Shown: positions 10,287 through 22,196, numbered from the stretch's first letter. The stretch: 64,000 bases of DNA from Bedellia somnulentella (GCA_963576735.1 OY755179.1:2790001-2854000), one strand, 5' to 3'. Notes: generated by a model not told the origin, from the sequence alone. Numbers and translations: made by a program.

Positions 10287-10541
10287 ACATACATACATAC
10301 ATATACTCACGGCTGTAAATCCCTAGAAGGGGTAGCCAGAGCTAAGGAATTAGAAATTCCTCAGCCACTTTTGGAAATGTGAGTGGGGAAAAGATGGTAA
10401 AAATAAAGGTTGTTGGTGATGGGTCTCCTACCGCATCGCCCAAAAATCCCTTAAAAGCCCCAATACCGTTAGTCGCCTCTTACGTACACCCACCAGAAGA
10501 AATGGGGTAGTGCTATTCTAAACCGACATTACACGGCAAAT
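10287..10541 (-). repeat. SINE-A, near-complete copy
   Basis: CATACATACATACATATACTC tail region at the left and CGACATTACACGGC head at the right. Confidence 0.9.
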
Positions 10542-10717
10542 AAAATTACATGCACTCAAATCAACAGGTAAGCACCACAGGCAATCGAGGGAATCTGTAA
10601 ATATTGTAACGGAAGTAATAGTAGATAGTTCCCCCGAGCGTTGAGTGAGTTATTATGTATGAGAGTTTTGTTGGCGCGCGACACTTTGGTTGGTTTAAAC
10701 TCACTGCATTAATTACT

Positions 10718-10966
10718 ACATACATACATACATATACTCACGGCTTTAAATCCCTAGAAGGGGTAGCCAGAGCTAAGGAATTCGAAATTCCCCAGCCACG
10801 TTTGGAAAGTTGAGTGGGGAAAAGATGGTAAAATAAAGGTTGTTGGTGATGGGTCTCCAACCGCATCGCCCAAAAATCCCTTAAAAGCCCCAATACCGTT
10901 AGTCGCCTCTTACGTACACCCACCGGAAGAAATGGGGTAGTGCTATTCTAAGCCGACACTACACAG
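10718..10966 (-). repeat. SINE-A, near-complete copy
   Basis: Typical minus-strand copy ending GCCGACACTACACAGC. An apparent 61-codon frame on it is only the SINE read through. Confidence 0.9.
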
Positions 10967-11006
10967 CAAATTATTTAAAATTACTCCACTTAGCAAAGTG
11001 CGTAAT

Positions 11007-11155
11007 ACATACATACATATAGTCACGCCATTAGTTTCCATTGGGGTTGGCAGAGACTATTGATTGCCACATTTTACGATCCTGATATATCTCTCTTGAT
11101 TGTGTCACATTCATCATTCTTCTCATACATGCTCTTTTATTCTTCATACCTCATA
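11007..11155 (-). pseudogene. RTE-like LINE 3' fragment
   Basis: CATACATACATATAGTCACG tail, then TTGGCAGAGACTATTGATTG matching the WRSIVSAYPNG coding end on the minus strand. Confidence 0.65.
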
Positions 11156-11183
11156 ATTTGCTTTTTGTCTATCATTTGATTCG

Positions 11184-11275
11184 ATAGGCCTGTTCCCTAT
11201 CACGTAAGTACATCGTCGAAGCAAAATGTGGGTACTCTGAATGCCGATGACAATGTCACGTGATCACCTTCGTCG
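11184..11275 (+). repeat. SINE-B body fragment
   Basis: Matches the family middle (GATAGGCCTGTTCCCTATCA to GACAATGTCACGTGAT). Confidence 0.7.
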
Positions 11276-11513
11276 TTTGACAAATCTTGATAAATTCTAG
11301 CTCAATTTACAATCAGAGATAATTTAAAATGTACTGTTTGGAAGTTATGGCTTTACAAAATTGCCTATGTTAATGTATGGGCATGCCGATAACCGCTTGT
11401 TACACTGTTGTAAAAATATGTAAACGCTTCCTTAACCTGTGACCTACGCTACCGGTGACCTATTTAATTTCTTTTAAGTTCTATATGTTTATCCCGTGAC
11501 TTTTGTGGCTAAA

Positions 11514-11870
11514 ACAACCGTGGTAACTCAGTGGGAAGAACACCGCTTATTGTGTAGGCAATGAAGGTTCAAATCCAGGGTCGGGCCTACATCAATTTGT
11601 CTTTTCTACAAATATATGTGTGGTTAATTTATCATGGTTGTTAACGGTGAGGGAAAACATCGTGAGGAAACCCACATGCCTAAGTTGTACTTAGTCATGT
11701 GACAGTGTATTCGCAAAAAACGGCCTGCTCCCTATCACGTGAGTACACTGTTCAAGCAAATCGTGGGTACTCTGAACACCAGGTAATAATGTCACGTGAT
11801 GTTCAGAAATATTCGTTCCTCTGCCAACCCCTTCGGGGATATACGGCGTGAACGTTTGAGTTGAGTTGAG
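11514..11870 (+). repeat. SINE-B, full length with 13-bp target duplication
   Basis: A box region GTAACTCAGTGGGAAGAAC, B box GGTTCAAATCC, tail GTTTGAGTTGAGTTGAG. TTTTGTGGCTAAA occurs at 11501-11513 and 11871-11883. Confidence 0.9.
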
Positions 11871-11970
11871 TTTTGTGGCTAAAGGACATTAACCGATGTC
11901 CTGGATGACAAAGTAATTAGATGTAAAATAAATACAAGAGTAAGTAAGTAATAAATAAGTAAGTAATAAT

Positions 11971-12226
11971 TGCCGTGTAGTGTCGGCTTAGAATAACACT
12001 ACCTCATTTCTACCCGTGGGTGATCGTAAGAGACGACTAAGGGTATAGGGGCTTTTTAAGTGATTTTTGGGCGATGTGGTTGGAGACCCGTCACCAAAAA
12101 TATTTATTATTACCATCTTTTCCCCAATCAACTTCTAAAAGTGGCTGAGGCATTTCTCATTCCTTAGCTCTGGCTACCCCATCTAGGGATTTATAGCCGT
12201 GAGTATATGTATGTATGTACGTATGT
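11971..12226 (+). repeat. SINE-A, near-complete copy
   Basis: GCCGTGTAGTGTCGGCTTAG head to GTATATGTATGTATG tail. Confidence 0.9.
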
Positions 12227-13325
12227 TGAAATTAAAGGATGGGCAGAGGCTATTTATGCCCATCGTGTCTTCTAGTATCTATTAGCAGCACATTCACAAT
12301 ATTAAATTTGTTGTATTGTATTCTATATTCTAACGTATACAATAACTATCTTTTTTACCAAATATTGCACATAAACAAAACTCTTAGTATCTATCAAATC
12401 CCTCACGCCATGACCGAATCAAGACCACCAAATTGAAACATTAAGGCGCAAAGAATACGAAGCAATAAAACGCAAGTCATGCTATCAAAGAAACCCCAAC
12501 GTTGTCGGTTGTCCTGATTAAGTGCAAATTTTACACGAGCAAGATCCAGTAGAACATAACTCATGGCGCCAGTGAAATATAACGCGGATGTTTCTCATAA
12601 TGTACGACGCGGGACTTAATCCTGCTACGACTTTTTCCGTCCTCATATTTATATAAATGGGTTTTAGCTGCGGCTAACTTGGTGTGTAAGGCGCTAGATC
12701 TAGCACGTTTGCACTAAGCGAATGTAGAGATTTGGAGAGACTATATTTCCGCCTGTATTTTGAAATATTAAAGGTGTGTTATTTCTCTCAATAAATATAG
12801 ATAAAGACCATTGAACTATGTTTCAAATAACCAAAAAATGCTTTTGTTATAAATAAAGTTATCACGGCGCCGGCGATGCCAATGGCAAAAGTTGGTGGTT
12901 TTCTCCATGCTGCTCAAACACTCGTTTATTAAGCGCTTTTAGGCTTTTCAGTTTACTATTTAGCTAAAAGAAATAGGCATTGGTGTACTAACGATTCGTG
13001 CAACGATCGCGGCAGTTAGGACACGGCATTTTATATTATTCATCACGACTTCAGATTATTATATCACAGAATACATTCCTTTATCTTTTGTTTTATACGC
13101 GCGATACCGTGTGGCCTGAATAAATCTTGCGTCGCGGGTCCTGGATCTTCTTTATTTAAATTAATTGACCTTAAACATGAACAGATTTGCGGAGCTGAAT
13201 TAAGTTTGACATTGGGAAATTAAAATTTACTGTATAATTTCATGTTTTTAATCCTATATGATTTCGGTCTGATATAGCATTCAAAGCTAATTTGACTTAA
13301 TTTTTAAAGTAAATTTTTCTACGCC
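12227..13325. other. Unassigned, possibly single-copy sequence
   Basis: No repeat family from elsewhere in the window is seen over about 1.1 kb. Patches around 12540-12730 and 12860-12900 are less AT-rich than the surroundings, but no convincing exon could be read. Confidence 0.4.
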
Positions 13326-13540
13326 CTACATATACTCTATACTTACGGCTATAAATCCATCAAAAAGGAAGAGCATATTAAGTAGAAATGCTTCAGCAAA
13401 TTATGGGTTTTAGTAAGGAAACAATTTAAATTAATTAGTCGGTGATGGGTCTCTAGACACACTAATCAGTTGAAAAGCCCTGAAACCCTGATTCACCTGA
13501 TAAGGCACTTTGGGAAGAAATAGTTAAGTTTATTCAAACC
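13326..13540 (-). repeat. SINE-A, old degenerate copy
   Basis: Recognisable at CTTACGGCTATAAATCC, TCGGTGATGGGTCTCTAGAC and GGAAGAAATAGT; the remainder has drifted. Confidence 0.6.
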
Positions 13541-13556
13541 AAAATCTCCACAGCTA

Positions 13557-13832
13557 ACATCAGTAAAATCTTAGTCTTTACAGTATACTTCACTTTCCAT
13601 AATCCCTGTAAAATATATGCAAACTGCTATCAAAACAAAATGCGACAATCTGAAGTCCACACAAGATGCTAAATTGGCTCCAATCTCGGGATCCAAAGGC
13701 GGGTAAATAAAGTCGCACACGTAAAGTGTACTGACCCGGGCAGCCGTGTGCCACAATACAAGTCACGTTAGATAAGCCGAAACAGCCCTGCTCGTAATTG
13801 ATAAAGTCATGTCTCGCATAAATTATTTTCAA
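13557..13832 (-). other. Possible exon or gene fragment, unidentified
   Basis: The minus strand of this less AT-rich stretch is open in two overlapping frames. One reads HDFINYEQGCFGLSNVTCIV and continues to the stop at 13590; the other reads ARVSTLYVCDFIYPPLDPEI to 13571. Possible splice signals are visible on the minus strand: GG|GTCAGT after GCPG, and a pyrimidine-containing TTTTACAG near 13610. The cysteine-rich first part has protein-like composition. No family was recognised, and neither an exon nor a pseudogene can be claimed. It may also be chance open frame. Confidence 0.2.
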
Positions 13833-14020
13833 TTGTAAATCCAGCGCAATTGTTTTGTGGTACTGAATGAATAGGCTTAAATGTAATCCGCGTCTTTATA
13901 GAGGTGGGTAGATATTTACATTCTCTGGAAATTTGACATAAAATTTTAGTAACGATTTAAAAGAGAGAACAAAAGTGATATGAAAAATCTAATGCTGCAA
14001 TCTCAATTGCAAAAAAGCAT

Positions 14021-14268
14021 GTGCTGAGTAGTGTCGGCTTAGAATAGCACTACCCCATTTCTTCCGGTGGGTGTACATAAGAGGCGACTAACGGTATTGG
14101 GGCTTTTAAGGGATTTTTGGGCGATGCGGTTGGAGACCACCAACAACCTTTATTTTACCATGTTTTCCCCACTCAACTTTCCAAAGGTGGCTGAGGAATT
14201 TCTAATTCCTTAGCGCTGGCTACCCCTTCTAGGGATTTATTGCCGTGAGTATATGTATGTACTTTAAG
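14021..14268 (+). repeat. SINE-A, near-complete copy
   Basis: Head GCTGAGTAGTGTCGGCTTAG through TTATTGCCGTGAGTATATG; the GAGACC...CACC segment has a short deletion. Confidence 0.9.
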
Positions 14269-14849
14269 TATAGATAAATTAAAAGTAATTTGTCTAGTAC
14301 TGACTTGCAGTAATCTTTTTTAAAATCTCAAAGCATGTGACGTTCATTTATCAATATCATCAAAGTTGTTAAGTGTAAAGAGAAAGAGACTATTGAAAAA
14401 GAAACCAACAAGATTAAGTGGTACTTACTTATGTGACAATGTGTTCATACATAATGGCGTCAGGTCTGTCTTTACCAGGCAAAATGTGGTTACTCTAAAC
14501 TTTGCCTAAAATATGACACTTAATTTTTAGAAAAGTTACTAACTCTGACATTCCTTCTCATGCCATTTTGTATTTGTAGAGAATTGGAAAGAATTGGGAG
14601 AGAACTCTTCGAAATCGGCAAAGCAAAAACTTTCGCATATGCAAAATTCAGTTTCATTTTGGTTCTAAATAGATGAGCGAGTTTCTTAGCATAGATTTTA
14701 ACATTGCAGGTTAAAAAAGTACCATTGAAACAATGAAAAGAGCATCTCTTGCCGTAACAAAACGCGGGAAGTCTTACCAAGCGCGAAAAGGTCTTTTAGA
14801 TCACGTGATTAATAGATTATGCATATGGCAAAATATCACCAATAATTCT
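14269..14849. other. Unassigned sequence
   Basis: No supported feature. An 86-codon minus frame (14520-14780) shows no motif. Confidence 0.4.
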
Positions 14850-15035
14850 TGTTTTGCTGTGAATCGGATTAGAATAGCACTATCCCATTTCTTCCCATGT
14901 GTGATCGCAAGAGGCGACTACGGGTATCGGGGATATTTAAGTGATTTTTTGGCGATGTGGTTGAAACCCATCACCAAAAACATTAACAATCTTTTCCCCA
15001 CTTAACTTCTATATATAGATATATGTCAGTATGTT
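14850..15035 (+). repeat. SINE-A lacking the lower body
   Basis: Follows the family from GCTGTGAATCGGATTAGAAT to CTTTTCCCCACTTAACTTC, then breaks into a short ATATAT stretch. Confidence 0.75.
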
Positions 15036-15470
15036 TAAATAATTCTTATTATTAATACGTATTCGCCACCATGTCATCGCCATCGGGTAAAGATTAATGT
15101 ATTGCAAATCTCTAGCTACTCTTTTGAGAATATGCTACATAAAATTACGTGCGCAGTAAACCATAGAATTGTAAAATATCCTTATTCTATAGATAAGACG
15201 CTGCTCCAATTGAGCCATAAAACGTCTGATGAGCGAGTGACATCACAATTGCTCCCCGTTTATTTGGTTCAGCTGTTTGCTCGGTTAATTGTACGGAATT
15301 GTGTTAACTGAGCCATAAGCAGCCGACTCATAAATCTGCGACGCACGGAGAACTCTCTGATTTGATTACCCTTTGATTAGTCAGATAAGCATTGCACACG
15401 TCTTGGATTTGTTTGTCTCTGCTCTGATTCGCGATTGCTCCCCTCTTCTATTGTCCTGTGACGTGACTCG
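15036..15470. other. Unassigned sequence
   Basis: No repeat or gene recognised; moderate GC between about 15200 and 15460. Confidence 0.4.
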
Positions 15471-15795
15471 TTTTAATAATAATAATATAATAATAAATCT
15501 TTATTCGATGCAACAGGGCTCATATTGTTAGTAACAAGACTTATCAACTATGTTAGACACCTTAAAAAATACTTAATACTACTTTTACCTAACTATTATA
15601 TTTACATTGAAGGTCAATACAATGCCATATATAAGGCGAATCCACCCTATCCGCAATAGCTTGCAGGATGTTGTTGGGGCTGGCCCGCACCCTCTGCAGC
15701 AGGGAGGCGGCGCGGGCGCGCATGGTGGCGTAGAAGCACGCTACTCGCGCTTCGGCAAACAATGGCGCGAGGAAATTGCTTTTGTTATTTGGTTA
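15471..15795 (-). pseudogene. LINE 3' end fragment (CR1/Zenon-like C-terminus)
   Basis: On the minus strand a GC-rich coding end reads FAEARVACFYATM, RARAASLLQRVRASPNNIL and IADRVDSPYIWHC. A short UTR and an (ATT)n tail, seen on the plus strand as AATAATAATA at 15475-15500, follow. An arginine-rich RARAASLL...ILxxIADRxD ending is typical of lepidopteran CR1-type LINEs as I recall them. Only about 60 codons remain, so it is a severely 5'-truncated copy. The compositional jump from the AT-rich flanks supports an insertion. Confidence 0.5.
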
Positions 15796-16039
15796 GTATG
15801 AAATTTAATGACTAGGTTGCATGCTTTATTGCAATGGTACTAAGCAAACGTTGTAGCATCGGAAAATATTTTGAAGAGAGATTTTAATGTTAAATTAAGA
15901 GATTCAGGACCTGATATAAATAATTTGTAAAAGTACATATTATCATTTCTTGTTGTAAACTGTATGTGTAAATTTTATAACGTGGGCAACACTTAGGGCT
16001 TTCCGCAATTGTTGATAAATACGAGTAGGCTCAATGCAT

Positions 16040-16282
16040 ACATACATACATATACTCACGGCTATAAATCCCTAAAACGGGTAGCCAGAGCTGAAGAATT
16101 GAAAATGCCTCAGCCACTTTTGGAATTTGAGAGGGAAAAAGATGGTAAGATAAAGGTGTTTGGTGATGGGTCTCCAACAGCTCGCCCGAAAATTTCTTAA
16201 AAAGCCCCAATAACCTTAGTCGCCTCTTACGTACATCCACGGGAAGAAATGGGGTAGTGCTATTCTAAGCCGACACTACACA
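16040..16282 (-). repeat. SINE-A with 11-bp target duplication
   Basis: Flanked by GCTCAATGCAT at 16029-16039 and 16283-16293, which gives exact ends for the family. Confidence 0.9.
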
Positions 16283-16397
16283 GCTCAATGCATCTAATGT
16301 ATCTATGTATTTTTTTACTTCTGGTTTTCTAAATCCCTCATAGGTTAGGGGGTATGAACTGTTTTTGCACTTCGTCGCATGATACCAAAAACTTACA

Positions 16398-17140
16398 CTA
16401 AAACCAGGGGCGTAGGTACCGCCGTATCTGCCGTATCAGTTATATTGGGCCCCAGGGCCATAAAGACCCCCAAAGCGCGTGAGCTATATTAAATAATACT
16501 CATAATTTTCTTTTTTATTAATATTATTATAAATAAATAAAATAATTAGATTCCAATACTCAATACTTTATTTGCGTTCCACAATGGTTATGGTTAAAAT
16601 ATTTTTAGTATGACATTATGGAGCCTTCCGGGCACAGCAGATATAGATTACGAGGAGAGGCGTTTTGCTATGTAGTGTCAGATCTGAATTTCTTCCCGTG
16701 GGTGTACGTAAGAGGCGAATAACGATATTGGGGCTTTTAAGGGATTTTTGGGCGATGTGGTTAGAGACCCGTCACCAACAACCTTTATTCCATTATCTTT
16801 TCCCCACGCAATTTCCATAAGTGGCTGAGGGATTTCTGATTTCCTAGCTCTGGCTACGTCTTCAAGGGATTCATAGCCGTGAGTATATGTTTGTATGTAT
16901 GTATGAGAGGCGTTTCATAAACAATGATTATAAGGTAAATAAATTTTAAGTTATATAATTTATTTGATATAAAAAGGTATATAAATGATACACAGAAATT
17001 GGTAGGTGATTATTTATTTGTTGTGCAAATAATAACTCCTTTTTTTCCTACATTATTTTTCTTTAGTGGAAATACTTTACGACCCTATAGAGCCCACGAA
17101 AAATATTAATAAAGGGCCCCAGCGCCATGCTACGCCACCG
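16398..17140. mobile_element. Possible decayed TIR transposon hosting a SINE-A
   Basis: The left end reads CAGGGGCGTAGGTACCGCC, with GGGCCCCAGGGCC further in. The right side, reverse complemented, reads GGTGGCGTAGCATGGCGC followed by TGGGGCCC. This looks like diverged inverted ends of a CAGGGGCGTAG-type DNA element. No transposase remains and no clear target duplication was found. Confidence 0.3.
16667..16905 (+). repeat. SINE-A with short deletion in the head
   Basis: GCTATGTAGTGTCAGATCTG then TTCTTCCCGTGGGTG, lacking the AGCACTACCCC segment; the tail is intact. Confidence 0.85.
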
Positions 17141-17183
17141 ACTAAAATGCTATGTGGGGTGACGAATATATTAAGCAAGTTAT

Positions 17184-17430
17184 TGCCGTGTAGTGCCGGC
17201 GTAGAATGTCGCTACCCCTTTCTACCCACGGCTGTCGTAAGAGGCGACTAAGGCTATTGGGACTTTTTATTGCATTTTTGGGGGATGCGGTTAGAGACCC
17301 ATCACCAAAAACCTTTATTTTAACCGCCTTTTCCCCACTCAACTTCCAAAAGTGGCTGAGAAATTTATAATTCCTTGGCTCTGGCTACCCCTTCCAGGGA
17401 ATTATAGCCGTGAGTATATGTATGAATATA
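17184..17430 (+). repeat. SINE-A, near-complete copy
   Basis: GCCGTGTAGTGCCGGCGTAG head to GCCGTGAGTATATGTATG. Confidence 0.9.
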
Positions 17431-18055
17431 TTAAATTTAGTTGCCAGAAATAATGAGACATAAATATTTTATGTTTCTTTTCTCGCACCGTATTAATTGT
17501 ACACCTTCATGTAGTGTGATACGTTATTACCAACACTTAAGATTCGTGAAATAACAGTCAAGAGAAGAGAAAACATCAGTAAAGCGATTTTTACTTAATT
17601 ATAAACAGTACATGTTTATTAAACGTAGCTGCATTTAAGTAATAGAATGTGATATTTCGGAGAACAAACAAGGTCTATATAATTACCTAAGCTGATTTAA
17701 TCCCCAAGAAAAAAGCCGCGCATATAAAAATCAGCCGCAAGCTTAGAATGTAAAAAGCATGGCATAAAAAGATACGCTTATTTCCTGAAATCTACATGCG
17801 GTGGATTAAACTGAAACCCATGTCACACGAACCTATCCATCATACGCGACATTTTTTAAATACAAAAACTGGCAGCTTTGTAATACGTGTATTTAAAGAG
17901 GTCTTAAATCCTACTCCACAAATACTGCGGATGCTCTTTTTGGAACTGAAACTGTCAAAGGGAATATGAAAACAAGGTATTTAACTGCTACATAGTATAG
18001 TAGTGGCTTCAGTATTAATAACAACAACCATTTACTTCAGATGCTGGCTGGTATA
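17431..18055. other. Unassigned sequence
   Basis: No supported feature was seen. Confidence 0.4.
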
Positions 18056-18305
18056 TCATACATACATACATATACTCACGGCTATAAATCCCTAGAAGGG
18101 GTAGCCAGAGCTAAGGAATTTCCAATCGCTTAGCCATTTTTGGAAAGTTGAGAGGGGAAAAGATGGTAAAATAAAGGTTGTTGGTGATGTGTCTCAAACT
18201 GCATCGCCCAAAAATCCCTTAAAAGCCCCAATACCGTTAGCCGCCTCTTACGTACACCCACCGGAAGAAATGGGGTAGTGCTATTCTAAGCCGTCACTAC
18301 ACAGC
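18056..18305 (-). repeat. SINE-A, near-complete copy
   Basis: CATACATACATACATATACTC tail region; head CGTCACTACACAGC. Confidence 0.9.
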
Positions 18306-18793
18306 GAATATCGTTCTATGTATGGTATATCGTTCGTAATAATATAAGAATAATAATAAATCATTCATTTCAGGCAACAAGGCCCATATAATATTAGTAA
18401 AACTTAACCTATGGTAGCAATTAACGATGTAGAAGTGGGCAGATGCTTTGCTTTCTGATGTGTATCCCTGAAGCGCATGACACCACGTTTCATTCTTATA
18501 TTTAATGCTTAAAACCTATACAAACAATATCTTAGTAGAAATCCAATATTTTTATTTTCATAATTTCCTGGTTCGTTTCCCGAGCTGAGCACAAGTTTTT
18601 TTTATAAATTATGAATGCAGTTTTTTTTACTAAAATCGATGACATGGTTCCTAAGACCAGAAGTGATTTATTAACAAAAAACATGAGTATCAACAAGGTT
18701 TTATTATAAGTTAAGTACTGAGCCTGTTCTGCCATGAGCTTCGATCAAGGCCATGAGGCATGTCAAATTAAATCGAAGCATATTATATTAATA
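18306..18793. other. Mostly unassigned, possible LINE 3' UTR piece at its start
   Basis: AATAATAATAAATC followed by GGCAACAAGGCCCATA (18350-18390) resembles the tail region of the 15471-15795 LINE fragment in the same orientation. The rest is unassigned. Confidence 0.3.
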
Positions 18794-19048
18794 GCTGTGT
18801 TGTGCCGGCTTACAATGTCAATGTCACTATCCCATTTCTTCCCGTAGGTGTACGTAAGAGGTGGCTAAGGGTAGTAAGGCTTTTTAAGTGAATTTTGGGC
18901 GATGCGGTTGGAGACCCATCACCAACGATACTTTATTCTACTATCTTGTGCCCTATCAACTTCGAAATGTGGCTGAGGAGTTTTTAGATCTAAAGCTTTG
19001 ACTGCTAATTTTTGGGATATATGGCCGTGAGTATGTGTATGTATATAA
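18794..19048 (+). repeat. SINE-A, diverged copy
   Basis: GCTGTGTTGTGCCGGCTTAC head with an internal ATGTCA duplication; recognisable to GGCCGTGAGTATGTGTATG. Confidence 0.8.
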
Positions 19049-19167
19049 AAATTTAAAAAAAAGCAAGTTTAAACCAGACCTGGAGCAGGTAATTTTATAA
19101 ATTCCAAGAAGTTTGAGGTTATTTTGTTCAGCAGCAATTTAAGATTAGTTATATAAACAACAAACTG

Positions 19168-19310
19168 CGTGTGAGTACACTGTCCATGCAAAACGTGGGT
19201 ACTCTGAACTACAGGTGACAAAGTCAAATGATGTTCAGAAGTATTAGTACCTCTGCCAACCCCTTCGGGGATATTCAGCGTGAACGTTTATGTTTATGTT
19301 ATGTTTGTTT
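19168..19310 (+). repeat. SINE-B, 5'-truncated
   Basis: Begins in the body (GTGAGTACACTGTCCATGC) and ends CAACCCCTTCGGGG...GTTTATGTTATG. Confidence 0.85.
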
Positions 19311-19836
19311 TTGATAATTGGCTGCGTGAAAAGTGAGTGTAAGGGAAGGGACCGTCAAATTGATTGCATTGCGCGGTGTGGCAGAAATGTGAAATGCTAC
19401 ATTTCTATAGAATTCCTCTCTAACGTTATGGAGAATGATTAAGTGTTTAAGAAAAACGTTAAAATTTGCGATATGAGCCACGTAAATGTTGTGTTATAAA
19501 AAGAACAATTCAAAAAACGAAACAATTCAGTAAAATTTGTTCACTCCCGTGTTTCTGAATAACTCTCTAGTCTCTGCAGTATAGCTAGTAATAGCGACCT
19601 TTTATCTAGATACCACGTGATAAAAAACAGCCATCTCTTACGCACTTACTAAGTATTGTATACTGTCATATCATTTAAGCCGATATCGTGACGATAAAAT
19701 AGAGTCGTGCTAGGCCTCCAGAGTTGCTCTTACTTGTCAAAGCAACATGTTCATCATAAAAACAATATAATCAGGTTTTATTTACAAATTATGACAAGCC
19801 TAAAATGTATATATATTACGGCAGATATAATACAAC
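19311..19836. other. Unassigned sequence
   Basis: No supported feature. Confidence 0.4.
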
Positions 19837-19932
19837 GCAACTTCCAAAAGTGGCTGAGGAATTTCTGATCCCCTGGCTCTGGCTACCCCTTCAAGGGATT
19901 TATAGCCGTGAGTATATGTATGTATGTATATA
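19837..19932 (+). repeat. SINE-A, 3' third only
   Basis: Starts at CAACTTCCAAAAGTGGCTG and ends in TATGTATGTATATA; a 5'-truncated copy. Confidence 0.85.
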
Positions 19933-20880
19933 ATAACATTCAAATATGTTTTACAGAAAGGTTGGGTAATAAGTAATAAATAAATACATACAATAATCAG
20001 AGTTCTCTCGTGACTCATATGCTGTGCTAATCTCTTTTTTTTCCATTTTACACAATCTGAGATTGGTTTTTGTTTCTTCAGAAGATTAACAGACTAATAC
20101 AAACAATATAAATATAAGTATGAATACATAATGCCATTTAGAAATCTTCACCTATAGAATCTATCTTTTCTATTGAATCATGTTGTATCATGTAAGTTAC
20201 CCATTTATAAAAACATCTATCTTATGTATTTTACGCACAGATAATTAAAAATATATAAACAGAATAGATATATATGAATTTCCAAAACCTCTGGTTTTGG
20301 GATTTCATATATGATAATGTATTTAAAATAAATCGCAGCCATTAATTTAACATATCAATATATTTCCTCTATGCCAACAATAACATACACAATATGAGCA
20401 TATTAAAATGTCCCAATAGGCGTCGCCAAACACTGGCGTATCCAATACGATAAAACAAACACGCTAGTTCGAAAATGGAACACAGAGCTATCCCAGTTGC
20501 ATGATTTTGATATAATTATTATATCTAGGCTACTGTTCAAATAATTGAATTCGGTCCGCCATGTATGTGAAATTTGAAAACTTTATCTCATTAACAAAAC
20601 GAGGGTGAAATTAACTCGTTTCATACATGAAAGTAATTATAGCGTAGAGCTGTTTGTTTTGAAGCAAAGTGATAATGCTTGCTGCAACCGTTTCTTGTTA
20701 TTAGAGCAAATAGTTATTAGGTAGTTGAGTGTTAAATGCTTGAATCTGTTGAGGTCGGATTTATGAGATTTTACAGTTGTTCGGGAATTTCAGTTTGTGT
20801 ACGGGGATGACTAAGTAGGTCTTTGAACCTGGTATTCTGTGAATTTAGCTGTTCAGATTGAATTCAAAAAATAAAAATGC
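19933..20880. other. Unassigned AT-rich sequence
   Basis: No gene or repeat family from this window is recognised. Confidence 0.4.
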
Positions 20881-20930
20881 CAGTGTCGGGTTAGAATAGC
20901 ACTAACCCATTTTTCCCGCGGCTATCGCCG
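20881..20930 (+). repeat. SINE-A head fragment
   Basis: AGTGTCGGGTTAGAATAGCAC continuing to CCCATTTTTCCCGC. Confidence 0.6.
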
Positions 20931-21117
20931 TTTTGTGCAAATGTAATGTCTAATAAAAACTAAGTAGGAATAAGCTTCACGATGTTTTCCCTCACCGTTA
21001 ACAACCATGATAAATTAACCACACAGAAAAGACAAATGGTGTAGGCCCGACTCGGGATTTGAAATGAAATCGTCTGCTCGATAAGCGGAGTTCTACCCAC
21101 TGAGCTATCACGGTTCC
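20918..21117 (-). repeat. SINE-B, head half
   Basis: Minus-strand head with the A box (CTACCCACTGAGCTATCACG in plus-strand reading) and the TTTTCCCTCACCGTTAACAA body block. The lower body and tail are missing. Confidence 0.8.
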
Positions 21118-21392
21118 TCTCTATTTTATATTTAAATAAGTAAGATCATACTAAAAAGGGAAGACGAGAAAAAATGCCCACAAAATCAACGAACAAAAAG
21201 GAAAGCACTTTGTACGATGTAGTTCCTTCATTTAACTACAATTTATTTTTAATGCCATTTTGCTTTGAGTATTTAAATCAAAACCTTTCAGGAATATCTT
21301 CTGTCGTAAATTTATTCCTTTACAGGAGCAGGTATCGTGAGCTACCTAATTAATACTGAATTCCAACGGGACTAATATTTTGAATGTTTTTT

Positions 21393-21600
21393 TTCATGAA
21401 AACCTCATATGGGGATTATTACTAATAAATAAAGAAAATAAAAATCTCGACACAGGCGGGAATCGAACCCGCGACCTCAGGTATACGCCCCCGTCGCTCT
21501 GTCATTGAGCTACCATGTCAATGACTGCCAGTGCGAAATTCTTCTATCCTTTATTTCCTTTACACGTTTAAGTAGTGTTTGCGTTCCCTACTTCCGTTTT
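21393..21600 (-). repeat. Repeat C copy
   Basis: Trailer (CATGAAAACCTCATATGGGG), tRNA-like core at 21449-21519, then part of the leader up to TTTGCGTTCCCTACTTCCG. Confidence 0.85.
21449..21519 (-). pseudogene. tRNA-like core of repeat C
   Basis: B box GGGTTCGATTCCCGCC and a D-arm reading GTAGCTCAATGACAGAGC on the minus strand. The A box has lost the TTGG of other copies. The acceptor stem is still mostly paired (GACATGG/CTGTGTC). It is a repeat component, not a tRNA gene. Confidence 0.7.
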
Positions 21601-21629
21601 TTTTTGTGTTTTTTTTTATATATTATATT

Positions 21630-21725
21630 ATATTTTATTTGTGGGACTTATATTTATTAATTTGAATTTTCCTATTTCTCTAGAGAAAGTGCACAACAAA
21701 AGTATGTACTTCTTAGGCCAAACTG
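21630..21725. repeat. Block shared with 31765-31858 (inverted)
   Basis: TTTCTCTAGAGAAAGTGCAC and AAGTATGTACTTCTTAGGCC recur in reverse complement inside the trailer of the repeat C copy at 31735-32158. Confidence 0.7.
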
Positions 21726-21771
21726 CGTATTTAGACCCATCACCCCATACCTATTGCTGAAGACGCCCAAA

Positions 21772-22004
21772 ATAAATCCCTAGAAGGGGTAGCCAGAGCT
21801 AAGGAATTAAGAATTCCTCAGCCACTTTTGGAAAGTTGTGTGGGGAAAAGATGGTAAAATAAAGGTGGTGATGGGTCTCCAACGGCATCGTCCAAAAATC
21901 CCTTAAAAGCCCCAATACCGTTAGTCGCCTCTTACGTACACCCATCGGTAGAAACGGGGTAGTGTTATTCTTAACCGACACTACACGGCCGTCTAAGTCG
22001 ACAC
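21772..22004 (-). repeat. SINE-A lacking tail, head doubled
   Basis: Begins inside the lower body (AATAAATCCCTAGAAGGGGT). Ends with two head motifs in tandem (CCGACACTACACGGCC and TCGACACTACACGGCC). Confidence 0.85.
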
Positions 22005-22044
22005 TACACGGCCGCTATTTTACCACTTTGTGCGAATACACTGT

Positions 22045-22120
22045 CATATAGAGAGGATGGATGACAGTAAATTGGTAAAAGAGATCTATAGAGCCAATGT
22101 GGAAGGTAATGTTAGTAGAG
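22045..22120 (+). pseudogene. RTE-like LINE internal fragment
   Basis: Encodes ERMDDSKLVKEIYRANVEGN, VSRGRT in one frame, which is the region just upstream of the 3271 start in the 3158-3510 copy. Confidence 0.6.
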
Positions 22121-22196
22121 GACGTACACCCAACGGAAGAAATGTGGTAGTGCTATTCTAAGCCGACACTACACGGCATAGCCGACACTACACGGT
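22121..22196 (-). repeat. SINE-A head fragment with doubled head
   Basis: GAAGAAATGTGGTAGTGC then two GCCGACACTACACGG motifs. Confidence 0.75.
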
